Source: Affinundibacterium flavidum
GTDB taxonomy: Bacteria > Pseudomonadota > Gammaproteobacteria > Burkholderiales > Burkholderiaceae_D
Assembly: GCF_014284175.1 (NCBI RefSeq)
Contig: NZ_JACOGA010000010.1
Location: 164,054 to 228,053 of the forward strand
Direction: 5' to 3'
DNA: 64,000 bases
Below, piece after piece: positions 10,101 to 18,540 of this stretch. Each line of letters opens with the position of its first letter. Position 1 is the stretch's first letter. The position numbers were made by a program, and so were the translations under genes. The notes under the pieces were generated by a model, which saw nothing but the letters and a program-made list of their open reading frames with translations, had not been told where the DNA came from and did no database searches.

Positions 10101-10366
10101 CTTGTGCATCAGTAAATAAGGTCGCTGAAGGTCGTCCACACGTCGTTGACTTGTTGAAAAACCGTGAAGTCGTGATGGTCATCAACACCGTTGAAGAAAA
10201 ACGTAATGCGATCGCCGATTCTCGTTCGATTCGTGTTTCGGCTTTAGCTTCTGGAGCGACGACAATTACGACGATTGCTGGTGCGGAAGCCGCGGTGGAA
10301 GGTATGCGTCATTTGGATGAATTGCATGTCTATGATTTACAAGGTCTGCATAAGTCTTTACACTAA
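7148..10366 (+). CDS. carB: Carbamoyl-phosphate synthase large subunit
   Basis: A 1072-residue synthetase that makes carbamoyl phosphate from bicarbonate, ammonia and two ATP. The two homologous halves are both intact: each has a preATP-grasp start ([12 protein letters not shown] near residue 11; [12 protein letters not shown] near 559) and an ATP-grasp domain with an [15 protein letters not shown] or [15 protein letters not shown] metal/ATP-binding block. The C-terminal MGS-like allosteric domain occupies about residues 940-1072 and is where UMP and ornithine act in the E. coli enzyme. Length is normal. It forms an operon with carA through an 8-base overlap. Confidence 0.98.
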   Translation: MPKRIDIKSILIIGAGPIIIGQACEFDYSGAQACKALREEGYKVILVNSNPATIMTDPEMADVTYIEPITWQVVERIIDKERPDAILPTMGGQTALNCALDLHKHGVLEKYKCELIGASPEAIDKAEDRSKFKDAMTKIGLGSARSGVAHSMEESWAVQKTVGFPVIIRPSFTMGGTGGGIAYNEEEFETICKRGLEASPTNELLIEESLIGWKEYEMEVVRDKADNCIIVCSIENLDPMGVHTGDSITVAPAQTLTDKEYQIMRNASLAVLREIGVDTGGSNVQFSVNPADGRMIVIEMNPRVSRSSALASKATGFPIAKIAAKLAVGFTLDELRNEITGGQTPASFEPSIDYVVTKIPRFTFEKFPQADNRLTTQMKSVGEVMAIGRTFQESFQKALRGLEVGVDGMNEKTTDREVLEKELGAPGPDRIWYVGDAFAQGFTMEEVHQLTRIDPWFLAQIKDIIDIELWLETQSLDAVDKDLLLKLKKKGFSDRRLAKLLKSTGTAVREKRIALNVRPVYKRVDTCAGEFATKTAYMYSTYEDECESAPTDKKKIIVLGGGPNRIGQGIEFDYCCVHAAFAMREDGYETIMVNCNPETVSTDYDTSDRLYFEPLTLEDVLEIVDLEKPVGVIVQYGGQTPLKLALELEANGVPIIGTSPDMIDAAEDRERFQKMLHELGLRQPPNRTARTEDEAIALAQEIGYPLVVRPSYVLGGRAMEIVHEQRDLERYMREAVKVSHDSPVLLDRFLNDAIEVDVDCLSDGTRTFIGGVMEHIEQAGVHSGDSACSLPPYSLKQATIDELKRQTSLMAKGLNVVGLMNVQFAIQQKDGEDVVYVLEVNPRASRTVPYVSKVTGLQLAKIAARCMVGQSLDSQGIYKEVIPSYFSVKEAVFPFVKFPGVDTILGPEMKSTGEVMGVGKTFGEAFVKSQLGAGVKLPRSGKVFLTVKNADKPRAINIAKNLIAMGFELVATKGTAAAISAAGVTCASVNKVAEGRPHVVDLLKNREVVMVINTVEEKRNAIADSRSIRVSALASGATTITTIAGAEAAVEGMRHLDELHVYDLQGLHKSLH

Positions 10367-10409
10367 GCGCAATTCTGCGAATTCCTAACTAACAGGAAAT
10401 CGCATACTG

Positions 10410-10454
10410 AGAGGTCACAATCAACAATGAGCAATCATTGTTCTTGTGACCTCT
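10410..10454 (+). terminator. Long hairpin after carB (probable terminator or processing signal)
   Basis: AGAGGTCACAA (10410-10420) pairs perfectly with TTGTGACCTCT (10444-10454), and inside it CAATGA pairs with TCATTG around a short loop. The trailing sequence (CTACTTTTAG) has only a weak T-run, so termination may be inefficient or the hairpin may stabilise the carAB mRNA end. Confidence 0.55.
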
Positions 10455-10552
10455 CTACTTTTAGGCATGATGGCAATCCATCTTGTTTTTTTAACTTGGG
10501 ATTTTATCCCAGTATTTTTTTCTAATTTTTTACTTAAATATTGTAGATAGCT

Positions 10553-11029
10553 ATGAGTACAGTACCCCTGACTAAATTTGGTGCAGAATTGCTCAAGCAA
10601 GAGTTGCACAAATTAAAGACCAAAGAGCGTCCTGAAGTGATCAACGCGATTGCAGAAGCGCGCGCGCAAGGCGATTTGTCTGAGAATGCAGAATATGACG
10701 CAGCCAAAGAGCGTCAAAGTTTTATCGAAGGCCGCATTGCAGAACTCGATGGTAAATTGAGTGCAGCACAAGTTATCGATCCTACTGAATTGGATGCAGA
10801 AGGGCGCGTAGTGTTTGCTGCGACCGTACATCTGGAAGATTTGGAAAATGGACAGAAAGTTCAATACCAAATCGTCGGTGAAGACGAAGCTGATTTGAAG
10901 TTAAATAAAGTATCGATTACTTCACCTATTGCACGTGCTTTAATTGGTAAATACGCGGGAGATGTCGTTGGTGTGCAAGCGCCAGCTGGCGTTCGCGAGT
11001 ATGAAATTTTAGACGTGCTGTACATCTAA
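10553..11029 (+). CDS. greA: Transcription elongation factor GreA
   Basis: A 158-residue secondary-channel factor that rescues backtracked RNA polymerase by stimulating transcript cleavage. Residues 1-75 form the antiparallel coiled coil with the acidic tip in DLSENAEYDAAKE (residues 41-53) that reaches the active site; residues 80-158 form the FKBP-like C-terminal domain ending YEILDVLYI. It follows carB, the standard order in many proteobacteria, but 186 bases and a large hairpin separate them, so it may also have its own promoter. Confidence 0.97.
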   Translation: MSTVPLTKFGAELLKQELHKLKTKERPEVINAIAEARAQGDLSENAEYDAAKERQSFIEGRIAELDGKLSAAQVIDPTELDAEGRVVFAATVHLEDLENGQKVQYQIVGEDEADLKLNKVSITSPIARALIGKYAGDVVGVQAPAGVREYEILDVLYI

Positions 11030-11099
11030 ATCATTTAGTATTGGTTCAGCGTCATTGCTGGACTGTGATTTAGACAAGTAAAAAATTGAAGGCAGTCGC

Positions 11100-11128
11100 A
11101 AAAAAATGGGGCGCTAAGAAGCGCCCCT
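11100..11128 (-). terminator. Rho-independent terminator of yhbY
   Basis: On the minus strand GGGGCGC and GCGCCCC pair around a 6-base loop and are followed by ATTTTTTT. On the plus strand the same hairpin is followed only by TCTTT, so it chiefly ends yhbY but may also slow greA transcripts. Confidence 0.85.
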
Positions 11129-11155
11129 CTTTGATGGTGGTCTAAGAGGCTTAGA

Positions 11156-11662
11156 TCACGTTTTGCTAGATTTTTTGACGCTGGTTTGACGTGGTTTAGC
11201 ACGTTTGATCGTGCCACCTTGGGTTACACGTTCATTGCCTTTGACTAAAACTTTAGAAACAGATGGTTTTTTCGTGCCACTTGCGCTAGGCTTCACAATA
11301 GTTACTTCACGTAAGCCTTTGCCGCGTTTCACAAACTTAGTTTCTTTGACGCCGTCAAGTTTAGGGCGATAAATGACTAGTAATTTACCAATGTGTTGGA
11401 CTGGCTCGGCACCAAGTTCCGCACAAATAGTTTCATACATAGCCACGCGTGCTTCACGATCATCACCGAAAACGCGAACCTTGATTAATCCGTGTGAGTT
11501 TAAGCTGGCATCAATTTCTTTTGTGACTGCCGGTGTTAAGCCCGCTTCACCGATGATAACGATAGGTTTGAGACCATGCGCTTCAGCACGTAACTCACTA
11601 CGTTCAGCTGGTGTGAGTTTTGATTTTGGTTTGATTATTGCAGTTGTTGCGTCGTTTGACAT
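11156..11662 (-). CDS. yhbY: YhbY-type CRM-domain RNA-binding protein
   Basis: A 168-residue protein with an N-terminal CRS1/YhbY (CRM) domain, residues about 15-110, recognised from LTPAERSELRAEAHGLKP, the GxxG-type loop in IIGEAGLTP, and FGDDREARVAMYE. E. coli YhbY binds pre-50S ribosomal particles. The family core is about 97 residues; here a Lys/Ser-rich basic tail of roughly 55 residues follows, likely aiding RNA binding. It is divergent from rlmE with only 32 bases between start codons, another ribosome-biogenesis gene, as in many proteobacteria. Confidence 0.93.
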   Translation of the reverse strand: MSNDATTAIIKPKSKLTPAERSELRAEAHGLKPIVIIGEAGLTPAVTKEIDASLNSHGLIKVRVFGDDREARVAMYETICAELGAEPVQHIGKLLVIYRPKLDGVKETKFVKRGKGLREVTIVKPSASGTKKPSVSKVLVKGNERVTQGGTIKRAKPRQTSVKKSSKT

Positions 11663-11694
11663 ATAAATTCCTTTAAAAGCAGTATTTTACGCCA

Positions 11695-12339
11695 ATGGCC
11701 AAGAATAAATTCAATCAAAATTGGGTTCACGATCATATTAATGATCCATATGTGAAATTAGCACAAAAAGAGGGCTATCGTTCGAGAGCTGTTTACAAGC
11801 TCAAAGAAATCGACGAAACCGAAAAGTTGATCAAATCTGGTCAAGTTATCGTCGATTTGGGTGCAACACCGGGTAGTTGGTCGCAATATGTACGAAATAA
11901 ATTGGCTGGCAAAGAAGGGGGAGGGATTCTCGGCGAAATTTATGCGCTTGATTTGTTGGAGATGGAGCCTATCGCTGACGTCAATTTCATTCAGGGCGAT
12001 TTTCGTGAAGAAGACGTGTTGTCTCAACTAGAAGCTAAGCTCCACGGGAAAAAAGTCGATGTCGTGTTATCGGATATGGCGCCAAATTTGTCTGGAAATG
12101 GTACTGTCGATGGCGCGCGCGTCGAATACATAATTGAATTAGCAGTCGAATTTGCTAAGGCGCATTTGAAACCAAATGGTGCCTTGTTAGTAAAATGTTT
12201 TCATGGCACTAGCTATAATACGTTAGTGACTTTATTCAAAAATGAATTTAATACGGTCGCGAATAAAAAGCCAAAAGCCAGCAAAGACAAATCATCCGAG
12301 ATCTTTTTGCTAGGAAAAGGCTTAAAACATCCGACTTAA
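11695..12339 (+). CDS. rlmE: 23S rRNA (uridine-2'-O)-methyltransferase RlmE
   Basis: A 214-residue FtsJ/RrmJ-type methyltransferase that 2'-O-methylates U2552 of 23S rRNA late in 50S assembly. The SAM-binding motif is [14 protein letters not shown] (residues about 51-64), followed by LLEMEPI and the [13 protein letters not shown] block with the catalytic Asp; the second catalytic Lys lies in ALLVKCFHG. Length is normal. The gene precedes ftsH, as in E. coli, though 198 bases and a probable hairpin separate them. Confidence 0.96.
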   Translation: MAKNKFNQNWVHDHINDPYVKLAQKEGYRSRAVYKLKEIDETEKLIKSGQVIVDLGATPGSWSQYVRNKLAGKEGGGILGEIYALDLLEMEPIADVNFIQGDFREEDVLSQLEAKLHGKKVDVVLSDMAPNLSGNGTVDGARVEYIIELAVEFAKAHLKPNGALLVKCFHGTSYNTLVTLFKNEFNTVANKKPKASKDKSSEIFLLGKGLKHPT

Positions 12340-12354
12340 TGAAGAAAAACTGAG

Positions 12355-12389
12355 AAAACCGAAAAATTAATCACGATTTTGTCGGTTTT
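12355..12389 (+). terminator. Possible terminator after rlmE
   Basis: AAAACCGA (12355-12362) pairs with TCGGTTTT (12382-12389), with additional AAAAT/ATTTT pairing inside. The AT-rich stem and lack of a clean T-run make it a weak terminator candidate between rlmE and ftsH. Confidence 0.4.
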
Positions 12390-12537
12390 ACTCTTGATAA
12401 TTGTCAATCGCGACAGCATATCTTGTTCAGCAAGCTGTATTCAATGCGAGTAGAATGAACATTTATAAGTGCCAGCTGTTTCGCGCGTCATTTTTGCCCG
12501 CGACTTTTTGTGCAAATCATGCACCTGAGGAGTTTTT

Positions 12538-14430
12538 GTGAATAATTCAATGTTAACCAAAATTGCAATGTGGGGCGCAGTCCTTCTTGTGCTCTTTATG
12601 GTGTTTAATAAATTTGACAGTAAGAATCTGGCGGCAGGTGCGACTGTTGTTGGCTATTCTGATTTTCTAGAGGATGTGAAAGCCAAGCGAATTAAAGAAG
12701 TGACTTTTGACGATGCAAACTTATCGGCAATTGGTATTACCCAAGATGGTAAAAAAGTAAAAACGCAGGTGCCACGTCAAGAGCGCGGTTTGGTTGGTGA
12801 TTTGATCGCCAATAACGTGAAGTTTGATAGTAAGCCACCTGAAGAACCATCAGTATTAGGCCAAATTTTATTTTCTTACGGCCCAATGCTGCTGTTGATC
12901 GCTGTTTGGATTTTCTTTATGCGCCAAATGCAGGGCGGCGGTAAAGGCGGTGCATTCTCATTCGGTAAGTCAAAAGCACGCATGTTGGATGACACGAATA
13001 ATCATGTCACTTTTGCGGATGTGGCTGGTTGCGATGAAGCGAAAGAAGAAGTTAGCGAAGTGGTTGATTTCTTGAAAGATCCTAGTAAATTCCAAAAACT
13101 CGGTGGTCGTATTCCACGTGGCGTTTTGATGGTTGGTCCTCCAGGCACGGGTAAAACTTTGTTGGCGCGTGCAATTGCTGGTGAAGCGAAAGTGCCATTC
13201 TTTACCATTTCTGGTTCTGATTTCGTAGAAATGTTTGTTGGTGTTGGCGCATCTCGTGTGCGAGATATGTTCGACAATGCAAAAAAACATTCTCCATGTA
13301 TTATTTTTATCGATGAGATCGATGCGGTTGGGCGTCATCGCGGTGCTGGTATGGGCGGCGGTAATGATGAGCGCGAACAAACCTTGAACCAAATGTTGGT
13401 CGAGATGGATGGTTTTGAACCTAATTCTGGCGTGATCGTGGTGGCTGCGACTAACCGTGCCGATGTGTTGGATAAAGCTCTATTGCGTCCAGGTCGTTTC
13501 GATCGTCAGGTGACTGTGAGTTTGCCGGATATTCGTGGTCGCGAACAGATTCTGAATGTACACATGCGCAAAGTGCCTATCGCACCGGATGTCCGCGCTG
13601 ATATCTTGGCGCGTGGCACACCAGGTTTCTCCGGTGCAGACTTGGCCAATTTGGTCAATGAGTCGGCATTGTTCGCTGCACGTCGTAATAAGCGTTTGGT
13701 CGAGATGCTGGATTTTGAAGATGCCAAAGACAAGATCTACATGGGACCAGAACGTAAATCCATGGTCATGCGTGAGGACGAGCGTCGTAATACCGCTTAT
13801 CACGAATCTGGTCATGCCGTCGTCGCCAAGCTTTTGCCAAAAGCGGATCCGGTTCATAAAGTAACTATCATGCCGCGCGGTAATGCGCTTGGTTTGACTT
13901 GGCAGTTGCCTGAACATGATCAGATTAGCGGTTACAAAGATAAGATGTTGGAAGAAATCGCTATCCTGTTTGGCGGTCGTATTGCTGAAGAGATCTTTGT
14001 CGGTCAAATGTCGACTGGCGCATCGAATGATTTTTCTCGTGCGACGAAGTTGGCGCGTGCGATGGTGACGCGTTTTGGTATGTCTGATACTTTGGGCGTA
14101 ATGGTGTACGAAGATAGTCAGGATAGTGGTTATTTTGGTGGCTCTTCAAAAACAATCTCTGAGGCGACACAACAAAAAGTGGATGCTGAAATTCGTTCAA
14201 TTTTGGATGCGCAATATGCGATTGCGCGCGGTTTGTTAGAAGCAAATCGCGAAAAAGTTGAAGTAATGACGAAAGCGCTGTTGGAGTGGGAAACCATTGA
14301 TGCGGAACAAATTAATGACATCATGAATGGTTTGCAACCAAACCCACCTAAGTCGTTCACTTCTGCGCCAAAATCTTCTTCTGACACACCACCTGGCGGT
14401 GTGACGCCGAATGCGACGGCACCGGCCTAA
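12538..14430 (+). CDS. ftsH: ATP-dependent zinc metalloprotease FtsH
   Basis: A 630-residue inner-membrane AAA+ protease that degrades damaged membrane proteins and unstable regulators. Two membrane helices (about residues 5-23 and 108-127) flank a periplasmic domain. The AAA module has Walker A GPPGTGKT at 200-207, Walker [10 protein letters not shown] and the second region of homology RPGRFDRQ. The zinc protease motif HESGH is at 422-426. The C-terminus is Ser/Thr/Pro-rich. Start is GTG at 12538 with TGAGGAG five bases ahead. A perfect terminator follows the stop codon. Confidence 0.98.
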   Translation: MNNSMLTKIAMWGAVLLVLFMVFNKFDSKNLAAGATVVGYSDFLEDVKAKRIKEVTFDDANLSAIGITQDGKKVKTQVPRQERGLVGDLIANNVKFDSKPPEEPSVLGQILFSYGPMLLLIAVWIFFMRQMQGGGKGGAFSFGKSKARMLDDTNNHVTFADVAGCDEAKEEVSEVVDFLKDPSKFQKLGGRIPRGVLMVGPPGTGKTLLARAIAGEAKVPFFTISGSDFVEMFVGVGASRVRDMFDNAKKHSPCIIFIDEIDAVGRHRGAGMGGGNDEREQTLNQMLVEMDGFEPNSGVIVVAATNRADVLDKALLRPGRFDRQVTVSLPDIRGREQILNVHMRKVPIAPDVRADILARGTPGFSGADLANLVNESALFAARRNKRLVEMLDFEDAKDKIYMGPERKSMVMREDERRNTAYHESGHAVVAKLLPKADPVHKVTIMPRGNALGLTWQLPEHDQISGYKDKMLEEIAILFGGRIAEEIFVGQMSTGASNDFSRATKLARAMVTRFGMSDTLGVMVYEDSQDSGYFGGSSKTISEATQQKVDAEIRSILDAQYAIARGLLEANREKVEVMTKALLEWETIDAEQINDIMNGLQPNPPKSFTSAPKSSSDTPPGGVTPNATAPA

Positions 14431-14456
14431 GTCTTAAAAGAGTTAGAAGTCTTGCG

Positions 14457-14488
14457 AGGGTGAGGAGAAATCCTCACCCTTCATTTTT
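14457..14488 (+). terminator. Rho-independent terminator of ftsH
   Basis: A perfect 10-bp stem (AGGGTGAGGA with TCCTCACCCT) closed by a GAAA tetraloop and followed by TCATTTTT. It lies between ftsH and folP. Confidence 0.92.
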
Positions 14489-14507
14489 AGAGCGATCGCT
14501 TAATGAC

Positions 14508-15398
14508 ATGATGATGCTGACAACGTATTTTGAATGTGGAAGATATCGCTTCCCAATGAAAGTGCCGAACACCAATGGCGTCAAAACGGTATTCAAACCA
14601 CTGGTGATGGGTATTTTGAATGTCACCCCTGATTCATTTTCTGATGGCGGAAAATTTCAATCTCTAGATCACGCGATCACGCACGCGGAGCAAATGATAG
14701 AAGACGGTGTCGATATCATTGATATCGGCGGTGAATCAAGTCGCCCCGGTGCCGTACCCTTGCCCTTGGATGAAGAATTGAAGCGCGTGATTCCATTGAT
14801 TTATGCTTTGCGCGATTGTGGTAAGCCGATTTCAATTGATACCTACAAACCCGAAGTCATGCGTGAAGCAATAATCGCTGGCGCGGATATGATCAATGAC
14901 ATTCGCGGTTTCGATTCAGTAGAAGCGCGCGCAGTGGTGGCTGATAGTGATGTCGGTTTGTGTGTGATGCATATGCAAAAATCTCCAGAAACTATGCAAG
15001 AGCAACCAAATTATCGGCATGTGACGCAAGATGTCATCGCATTTTTACGCGAGCGTTGTGATCAACTGGTGGCTGCAGGTGTTGAGAAAAATCGACTTAG
15101 CATTGACCCTGGATTTGGATTTGGGAAAACTCTTGAGCATAATATTGAGCTCTTACAAAACATCGGCTTGATGCAGGAAGAATTAGGTTTGCCAGTGTTA
15201 GCAGGTATTTCACGCAAGACCATGATAGGCAGCATTACAGGGAAACCAGTAGAGCGCCGCATGGCAGGAAGTCTCGCAGCTGCGCTCGCTGCTATGGCGC
15301 AAGGTGCGCGTATAGTGCGTGTGCACGATGTTGCAGAGACAGTTGATGCGATACGTGTATGGCAATCAGTCCATACCGAAAAGATTGAGCGTGAGTAA
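14508..15398 (+). CDS. folP: Dihydropteroate synthase
   Basis: Condenses 6-hydroxymethyl-dihydropterin pyrophosphate with p-aminobenzoate in folate synthesis; the sulfonamide target. Signature blocks are LVMGILNVTPDSFSDGG and the second signature DIIDIGGESSRPGA; later KPISIDTYKPEV and SIDPGFGFGKT bind pterin, and SRKTMIG is near the C-terminus. The frame opens at GTG 14460, but that codon is inside the ftsH terminator stem, so the start is placed at the ATG cluster 14508/14511/14514; which ATG is used cannot be decided. It is followed by glmM, the same order as in E. coli (ftsH-folP-glmM). Confidence 0.95.
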   Translation: MMMLTTYFECGRYRFPMKVPNTNGVKTVFKPLVMGILNVTPDSFSDGGKFQSLDHAITHAEQMIEDGVDIIDIGGESSRPGAVPLPLDEELKRVIPLIYALRDCGKPISIDTYKPEVMREAIIAGADMINDIRGFDSVEARAVVADSDVGLCVMHMQKSPETMQEQPNYRHVTQDVIAFLRERCDQLVAAGVEKNRLSIDPGFGFGKTLEHNIELLQNIGLMQEELGLPVLAGISRKTMIGSITGKPVERRMAGSLAAALAAMAQGARIVRVHDVAETVDAIRVWQSVHTEKIERE

Positions 15399-15446
15399 TC
15401 AACTCAAAATTAAACAATATCAATAAAAAAATAAGAAAGGAAAAAC

Positions 15447-16784
15447 ATGTCTCGTAAATATTTTGGTACTGATGGTATTCGTGGCAAAGTTGGCGTCAGT
15501 CCAATTACGCCTGATTTCGTCATGCGTCTCGGCTACGCTGCAGGAAAAGTGCTGGCGCAGTTGGATACTGCTACACATGCAAGGCCGACAGTGTTAATCG
15601 GTAAAGATACTCGCGTGTCTGGTTATATGTTGGAAGCGGCACTAGAGGCTGGTTTCGCGGCGGCAGGGGTTGACGTAATGCTGTCCGGCCCTATGCCAAC
15701 ACCCGCAATTGCCTATCTGACTCGTGCGCTACGTTTGTCTGCTGGCGTAGTGATTTCGGCTTCGCATAATCCCTATGATGATAACGGCATTAAATTTTTC
15801 TCCGCGCAAGGCACCAAATTACCAGACGAAGTCGAATTCGCGATTGAAGCCGAATTAGACAAAGAAATGCAATGCGTGAGTTCAGATAAACTGGGCAAGG
15901 CGAAACGACTGGGTGATGCGAACGGACGATATATCGAATTTTGTAAAAGTACTTATCCCAACGAACTCGATTTGCGCGGCCTCAAAATCGTCGTCGATTG
16001 CGCTCACGGTGCGGCCTACGATATTGCACCACATGTATTTCACGAGTTAGGCGCAGAAGTGATTGCGATTGGTAATCAACCAAATGGATTTAATATTAAT
16101 GACAAAGTCGGTGCGACCTCGCCTGATGCACTGTCATTAGCTGTGCGTGCGAATCATGCGGATCTAGGCATCGCATTAGATGGTGATGCAGATCGACTCT
16201 TAATGGTTGATAAGAACGGTAAGATCTATGATGGCGATCAACTGCTCTACCTGATGGTCTTGGATCGCCTGGCAATCGGTCCCGTAGCGGGCGCGGTCGG
16301 AACTTTAATGACCAATATGGCGGTCGAACTGGCGTTTAAAGATTTAGGCGTAGGTTTTATTCGTGCAAAAGTGGGTGATCGTTATGTGTTGGAGCAAATG
16401 CAGCAACAAGGCTGGTTGTTGGGTGGGGAAGGTTCAGGACATTTACTTTGCCTCGACAAACACACAACGGGTGATGGTATCGTTTCTGCATTGCAGGTTT
16501 TGTCTGCGTTAAAGCGTAATGGCAAATCCTTAGATCAATGTTTTGAGAACCTCAAGCTCTTCCCACAAGTACTGATCAATGTCCGCGTTACGCCAGGTTT
16601 TGATTGGCAAAGTAATGCGGCAATGGTTGCGGAAAAAGCGCAAGTAGAAAAGGAATTGGCAGGGCAGGGACGTGTATTGATACGCGCTTCTGGAACGGAA
16701 CCATTAATTCGCGTCATGGTAGAGACTTCTGATGCCGAAGTTGCGCAAAAAATGGCTCGTCGTCTAGCAAATTGCATTAGCTAA
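15447..16784 (+). CDS. glmM: Phosphoglucosamine mutase
   Basis: A 445-residue enzyme converting glucosamine-6-phosphate to glucosamine-1-phosphate for UDP-GlcNAc, hence peptidoglycan and LPS. The phosphoserine loop is [12 protein letters not shown] with the active Ser at S106; the metal-binding loop is DGDADR, the sugar-binding loop GGEGSGHLL and the phosphate-binding loop [12 protein letters not shown]. The start has a strong AAGGAAA site. It lies 48 bases after folP and is probably cotranscribed with it. Confidence 0.98.
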   Translation: MSRKYFGTDGIRGKVGVSPITPDFVMRLGYAAGKVLAQLDTATHARPTVLIGKDTRVSGYMLEAALEAGFAAAGVDVMLSGPMPTPAIAYLTRALRLSAGVVISASHNPYDDNGIKFFSAQGTKLPDEVEFAIEAELDKEMQCVSSDKLGKAKRLGDANGRYIEFCKSTYPNELDLRGLKIVVDCAHGAAYDIAPHVFHELGAEVIAIGNQPNGFNINDKVGATSPDALSLAVRANHADLGIALDGDADRLLMVDKNGKIYDGDQLLYLMVLDRLAIGPVAGAVGTLMTNMAVELAFKDLGVGFIRAKVGDRYVLEQMQQQGWLLGGEGSGHLLCLDKHTTGDGIVSALQVLSALKRNGKSLDQCFENLKLFPQVLINVRVTPGFDWQSNAAMVAEKAQVEKELAGQGRVLIRASGTEPLIRVMVETSDAEVAQKMARRLANCIS

Positions 16785-16893
16785 TTTTGTGCAAATAGGG
16801 AATCATTCTTGAAGTTAATAGCGATAACCTGTAATATGCAGCCTTCTGATTTTTAGCACGTTAGCGAGTATTTGAACGGCTGAAAATGTGTGT

Positions 16894-16970
<77 letters not shown>

Positions 16971-16982
16971 AATGACTTTAAG

Positions 16983-17019
16983 AAAAAAGGATTACCTGTC
17001 AATCAGGTAATCCTTTTTT
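16983..17019 (+). terminator. Rho-independent terminator of tRNA-Arg
   Basis: GGATTACCTG and CAGGTAATCC form a 10-bp stem with loop TCAAT, with AAAAAA before and TTTTTT after the stem. It follows the tRNA by about a dozen bases; by symmetry it may also stop transcripts from the minus strand. Confidence 0.93.
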
Positions 17020-17095
17020 GTTTTTGCGGGCGAATTGTGCCGTGGATAGAAATAGAAATTTGATTACCTATCGGTCCAATTTAATAATCTTCAAC

Positions 17096-17515
17096 TTACG
17101 CTAATTTCAAGTCAACGTCGATGTTGCCTCTTGTCGCGTTTGAATACGGGCAAACCTCGTGTGCTTTGTGGATAATACTTTCGGCAACGCTACGATCTAG
17201 CCCTGGTAAGGATACAGTCAAACTTACTTTCAAACCAAATCCACCCTGACCGTTGGGGCCAATTCCGACTTCACCTGTCACGCTGGTATCGGCGGGTAAG
17301 GCTTGTTTGGCCGCTGCGGCTACAACTTTCATCGCTCCAATAAAACAGGCTGAATAACCTGCAGCAAATAATTGTTCTGGGTTGGTTCCGTCTCCGCCTG
17401 CACCGCCAAGTTCTTTAGGCGTACTCAAGCTAATGTTCAAACGTTGATCGTCACTATTGGCGCGACCTTCGCGGCCGCCTGTTGCTGTGGCTCTTGCGGT
17501 ATAAAGTACTTGCAT
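17096..17515 (-). CDS. ohr: Organic hydroperoxide resistance protein Ohr
   Basis: A 139-residue thiol peroxidase of the Ohr/OsmC family that reduces organic and fatty-acid hydroperoxides in the cytoplasm, usually recycled by lipoylated proteins. The two redox cysteines are C57 in [10 protein letters not shown] and C122 in [12 protein letters not shown]. Length and N-terminus ([17 protein letters not shown]) are typical of Ohr rather than OsmC. A GGAAA ribosome-binding site precedes the ATG. Its promoter contains an OhrR-type palindrome and the regulator gene ohrR lies upstream in the same orientation. Confidence 0.96.
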   Translation of the reverse strand: MQVLYTARATATGGREGRANSDDQRLNISLSTPKELGGAGGDGTNPEQLFAAGYSACFIGAMKVVAAAAKQALPADTSVTGEVGIGPNGQGGFGLKVSLTVSLPGLDRSVAESIIHKAHEVCPYSNATRGNIDVDLKLA

Positions 17516-17589
17516 GATATTTCCTTTGGTAATGAGATTTCAGAGATTGATTTGTCGCGACATAGTATTTGCGTGCTGCGATGGGATAA

Positions 17590-17618
17590 ATAATATCGCA
17601 CAATTTAATTGTGTACAA
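17590..17618 (-). promoter_or_regulatory. ohr promoter with OhrR operator
   Basis: Read on the minus strand, TTGTAC and TATTAT are 17 bases apart (revcomp of 17613-17618 and 17590-17595). The spacer holds the perfect 15-bp palindrome CACAATT-T-AATTGTG at 17599-17613, which matches the TACAATT/AATTGTA type of OhrR site known from Xanthomonas and Bacillus. A bound OhrR would block polymerase between -35 and -10, and peroxide would relieve it. Confidence 0.85.
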
Positions 17619-17812
17619 TTTATTTTGAAAATTATATTTCTATGAATCCGATAGTCATAATTAATAACGAGGTTTTGACGAGATTGGAATCTGGTCGCTA
17701 ACGACAATTAAGAGATTTTCCCTCGATAGCCATTCGTGATGTTGCGTTAGATTATGTTGTGTTTTGTTTAGCGAGTTATGCACTAATGCAACGCGTAACT
17801 CCCTGAACAAAC

Positions 17813-18268
17813 CTAATCATCGGCGTGCAGTACATGGCGTAATTGTTGAAGTTGCTTGCGAAGCTCCGACAGCTGCTCAGGGTTTTGACCACTAGCACAT
17901 AAGATCTTCTGTGGTATTTTTTCTGCATCTTTTTTGAGATTCTTGCCTTTGGAAGTCAACTTGATGCGTACTTGCCGCTCATCTTGAAGATCACGTTGTC
18001 GCGAAATAAATTCGCCAACCTCCATGCGCTTCAAGAGTGGAGTCAATGTTCCAGAATCAAGAAATAGGGCTTCACCTATGTCTTTCACCAGAATGCCGTC
18101 ATTTTTCCAAAGTACCAACATGACTAAGTACTGGGGATAAGTAAGTCCGAGCTCATCCAATAAAGGCTTATAGGTTTTTGTTAAAGCATGTGACGCGGAA
18201 TACAGGGCAAAACAAAATTGCCTGTCCAGAGCCAAGAAGTCATTCTGAGAGACGGGAGTTTTTTTCAT
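17813..18268 (-). CDS. ohrR: Organic hydroperoxide-sensing repressor OhrR (MarR family)
   Basis: A 151-residue MarR-family winged-helix protein. The peroxide-reactive Cys is C19 in ALDRQFCFALYSASHAL, the position diagnostic of OhrR. A second cysteine, C124 in KILCASG, fits the two-Cys (Xanthomonas-like) class in which oxidation ends in an intersubunit disulphide. Tyrosines Y33 and Y44 could contact the sensing Cys. The wing helix region is SGTLTPLLKRMEVGEFISRQRD followed by DERQVRIKLT. It lies 297 bases upstream of ohr on the same strand. Confidence 0.95.
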   Translation of the reverse strand: MKKTPVSQNDFLALDRQFCFALYSASHALTKTYKPLLDELGLTYPQYLVMLVLWKNDGILVKDIGEALFLDSGTLTPLLKRMEVGEFISRQRDLQDERQVRIKLTSKGKNLKKDAEKIPQKILCASGQNPEQLSELRKQLQQLRHVLHADD

Positions 18269-18316
18269 GGAAAAGTCGTTTTACGTTTGAATGTTTTTTA
18301 AAATGCATGGGCAAGA

Positions 18317-18378
18317 CTTTATCACTTTGTCGAAGGTAAGCGATAAAGTTTGACTCAACAAATGCTAATTCATGTAAT
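18317..18378 (+). promoter_or_regulatory. Promoter-like element and dyad upstream of the TPR lipoprotein
   Basis: TTGACT (18350-18355) and TGTAAT (18373-18378) are 17 bases apart. Just upstream, CTTTATC (18317-18323) and GATAAAG (18342-18348) form a spaced inverted repeat abutting the -35 element, a possible activator or repressor site. It would transcribe toward the gene at 18541 with a leader of about 155 bases. Confidence 0.5.
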
Positions 18379-18540
18379 GTTAGAAATTGTCTCGATGACA
18401 CTGACGAAAACATTGTCGAGGATTTACATATTTGCTCGCACTTTTCATTGGTTAAAAATGCCTATCGCTTTATCGCGGAATGAAAATCGTCGAACAAGCT
18501 TATACGGACTTGTACACTCATTTTTGAATTAGGAAATTTT

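Noticed and set aside
10421..10609. Minus-strand small frame over the carB-greA hairpin and greA start
   Set aside because: Runs through a terminator-like hairpin and the greA start codon; no support.
14460..14507. GTG start for folP
   Set aside because: It lies inside the ftsH terminator stem and adds unconserved residues; the ATG cluster at 14508-14516 fits the family.
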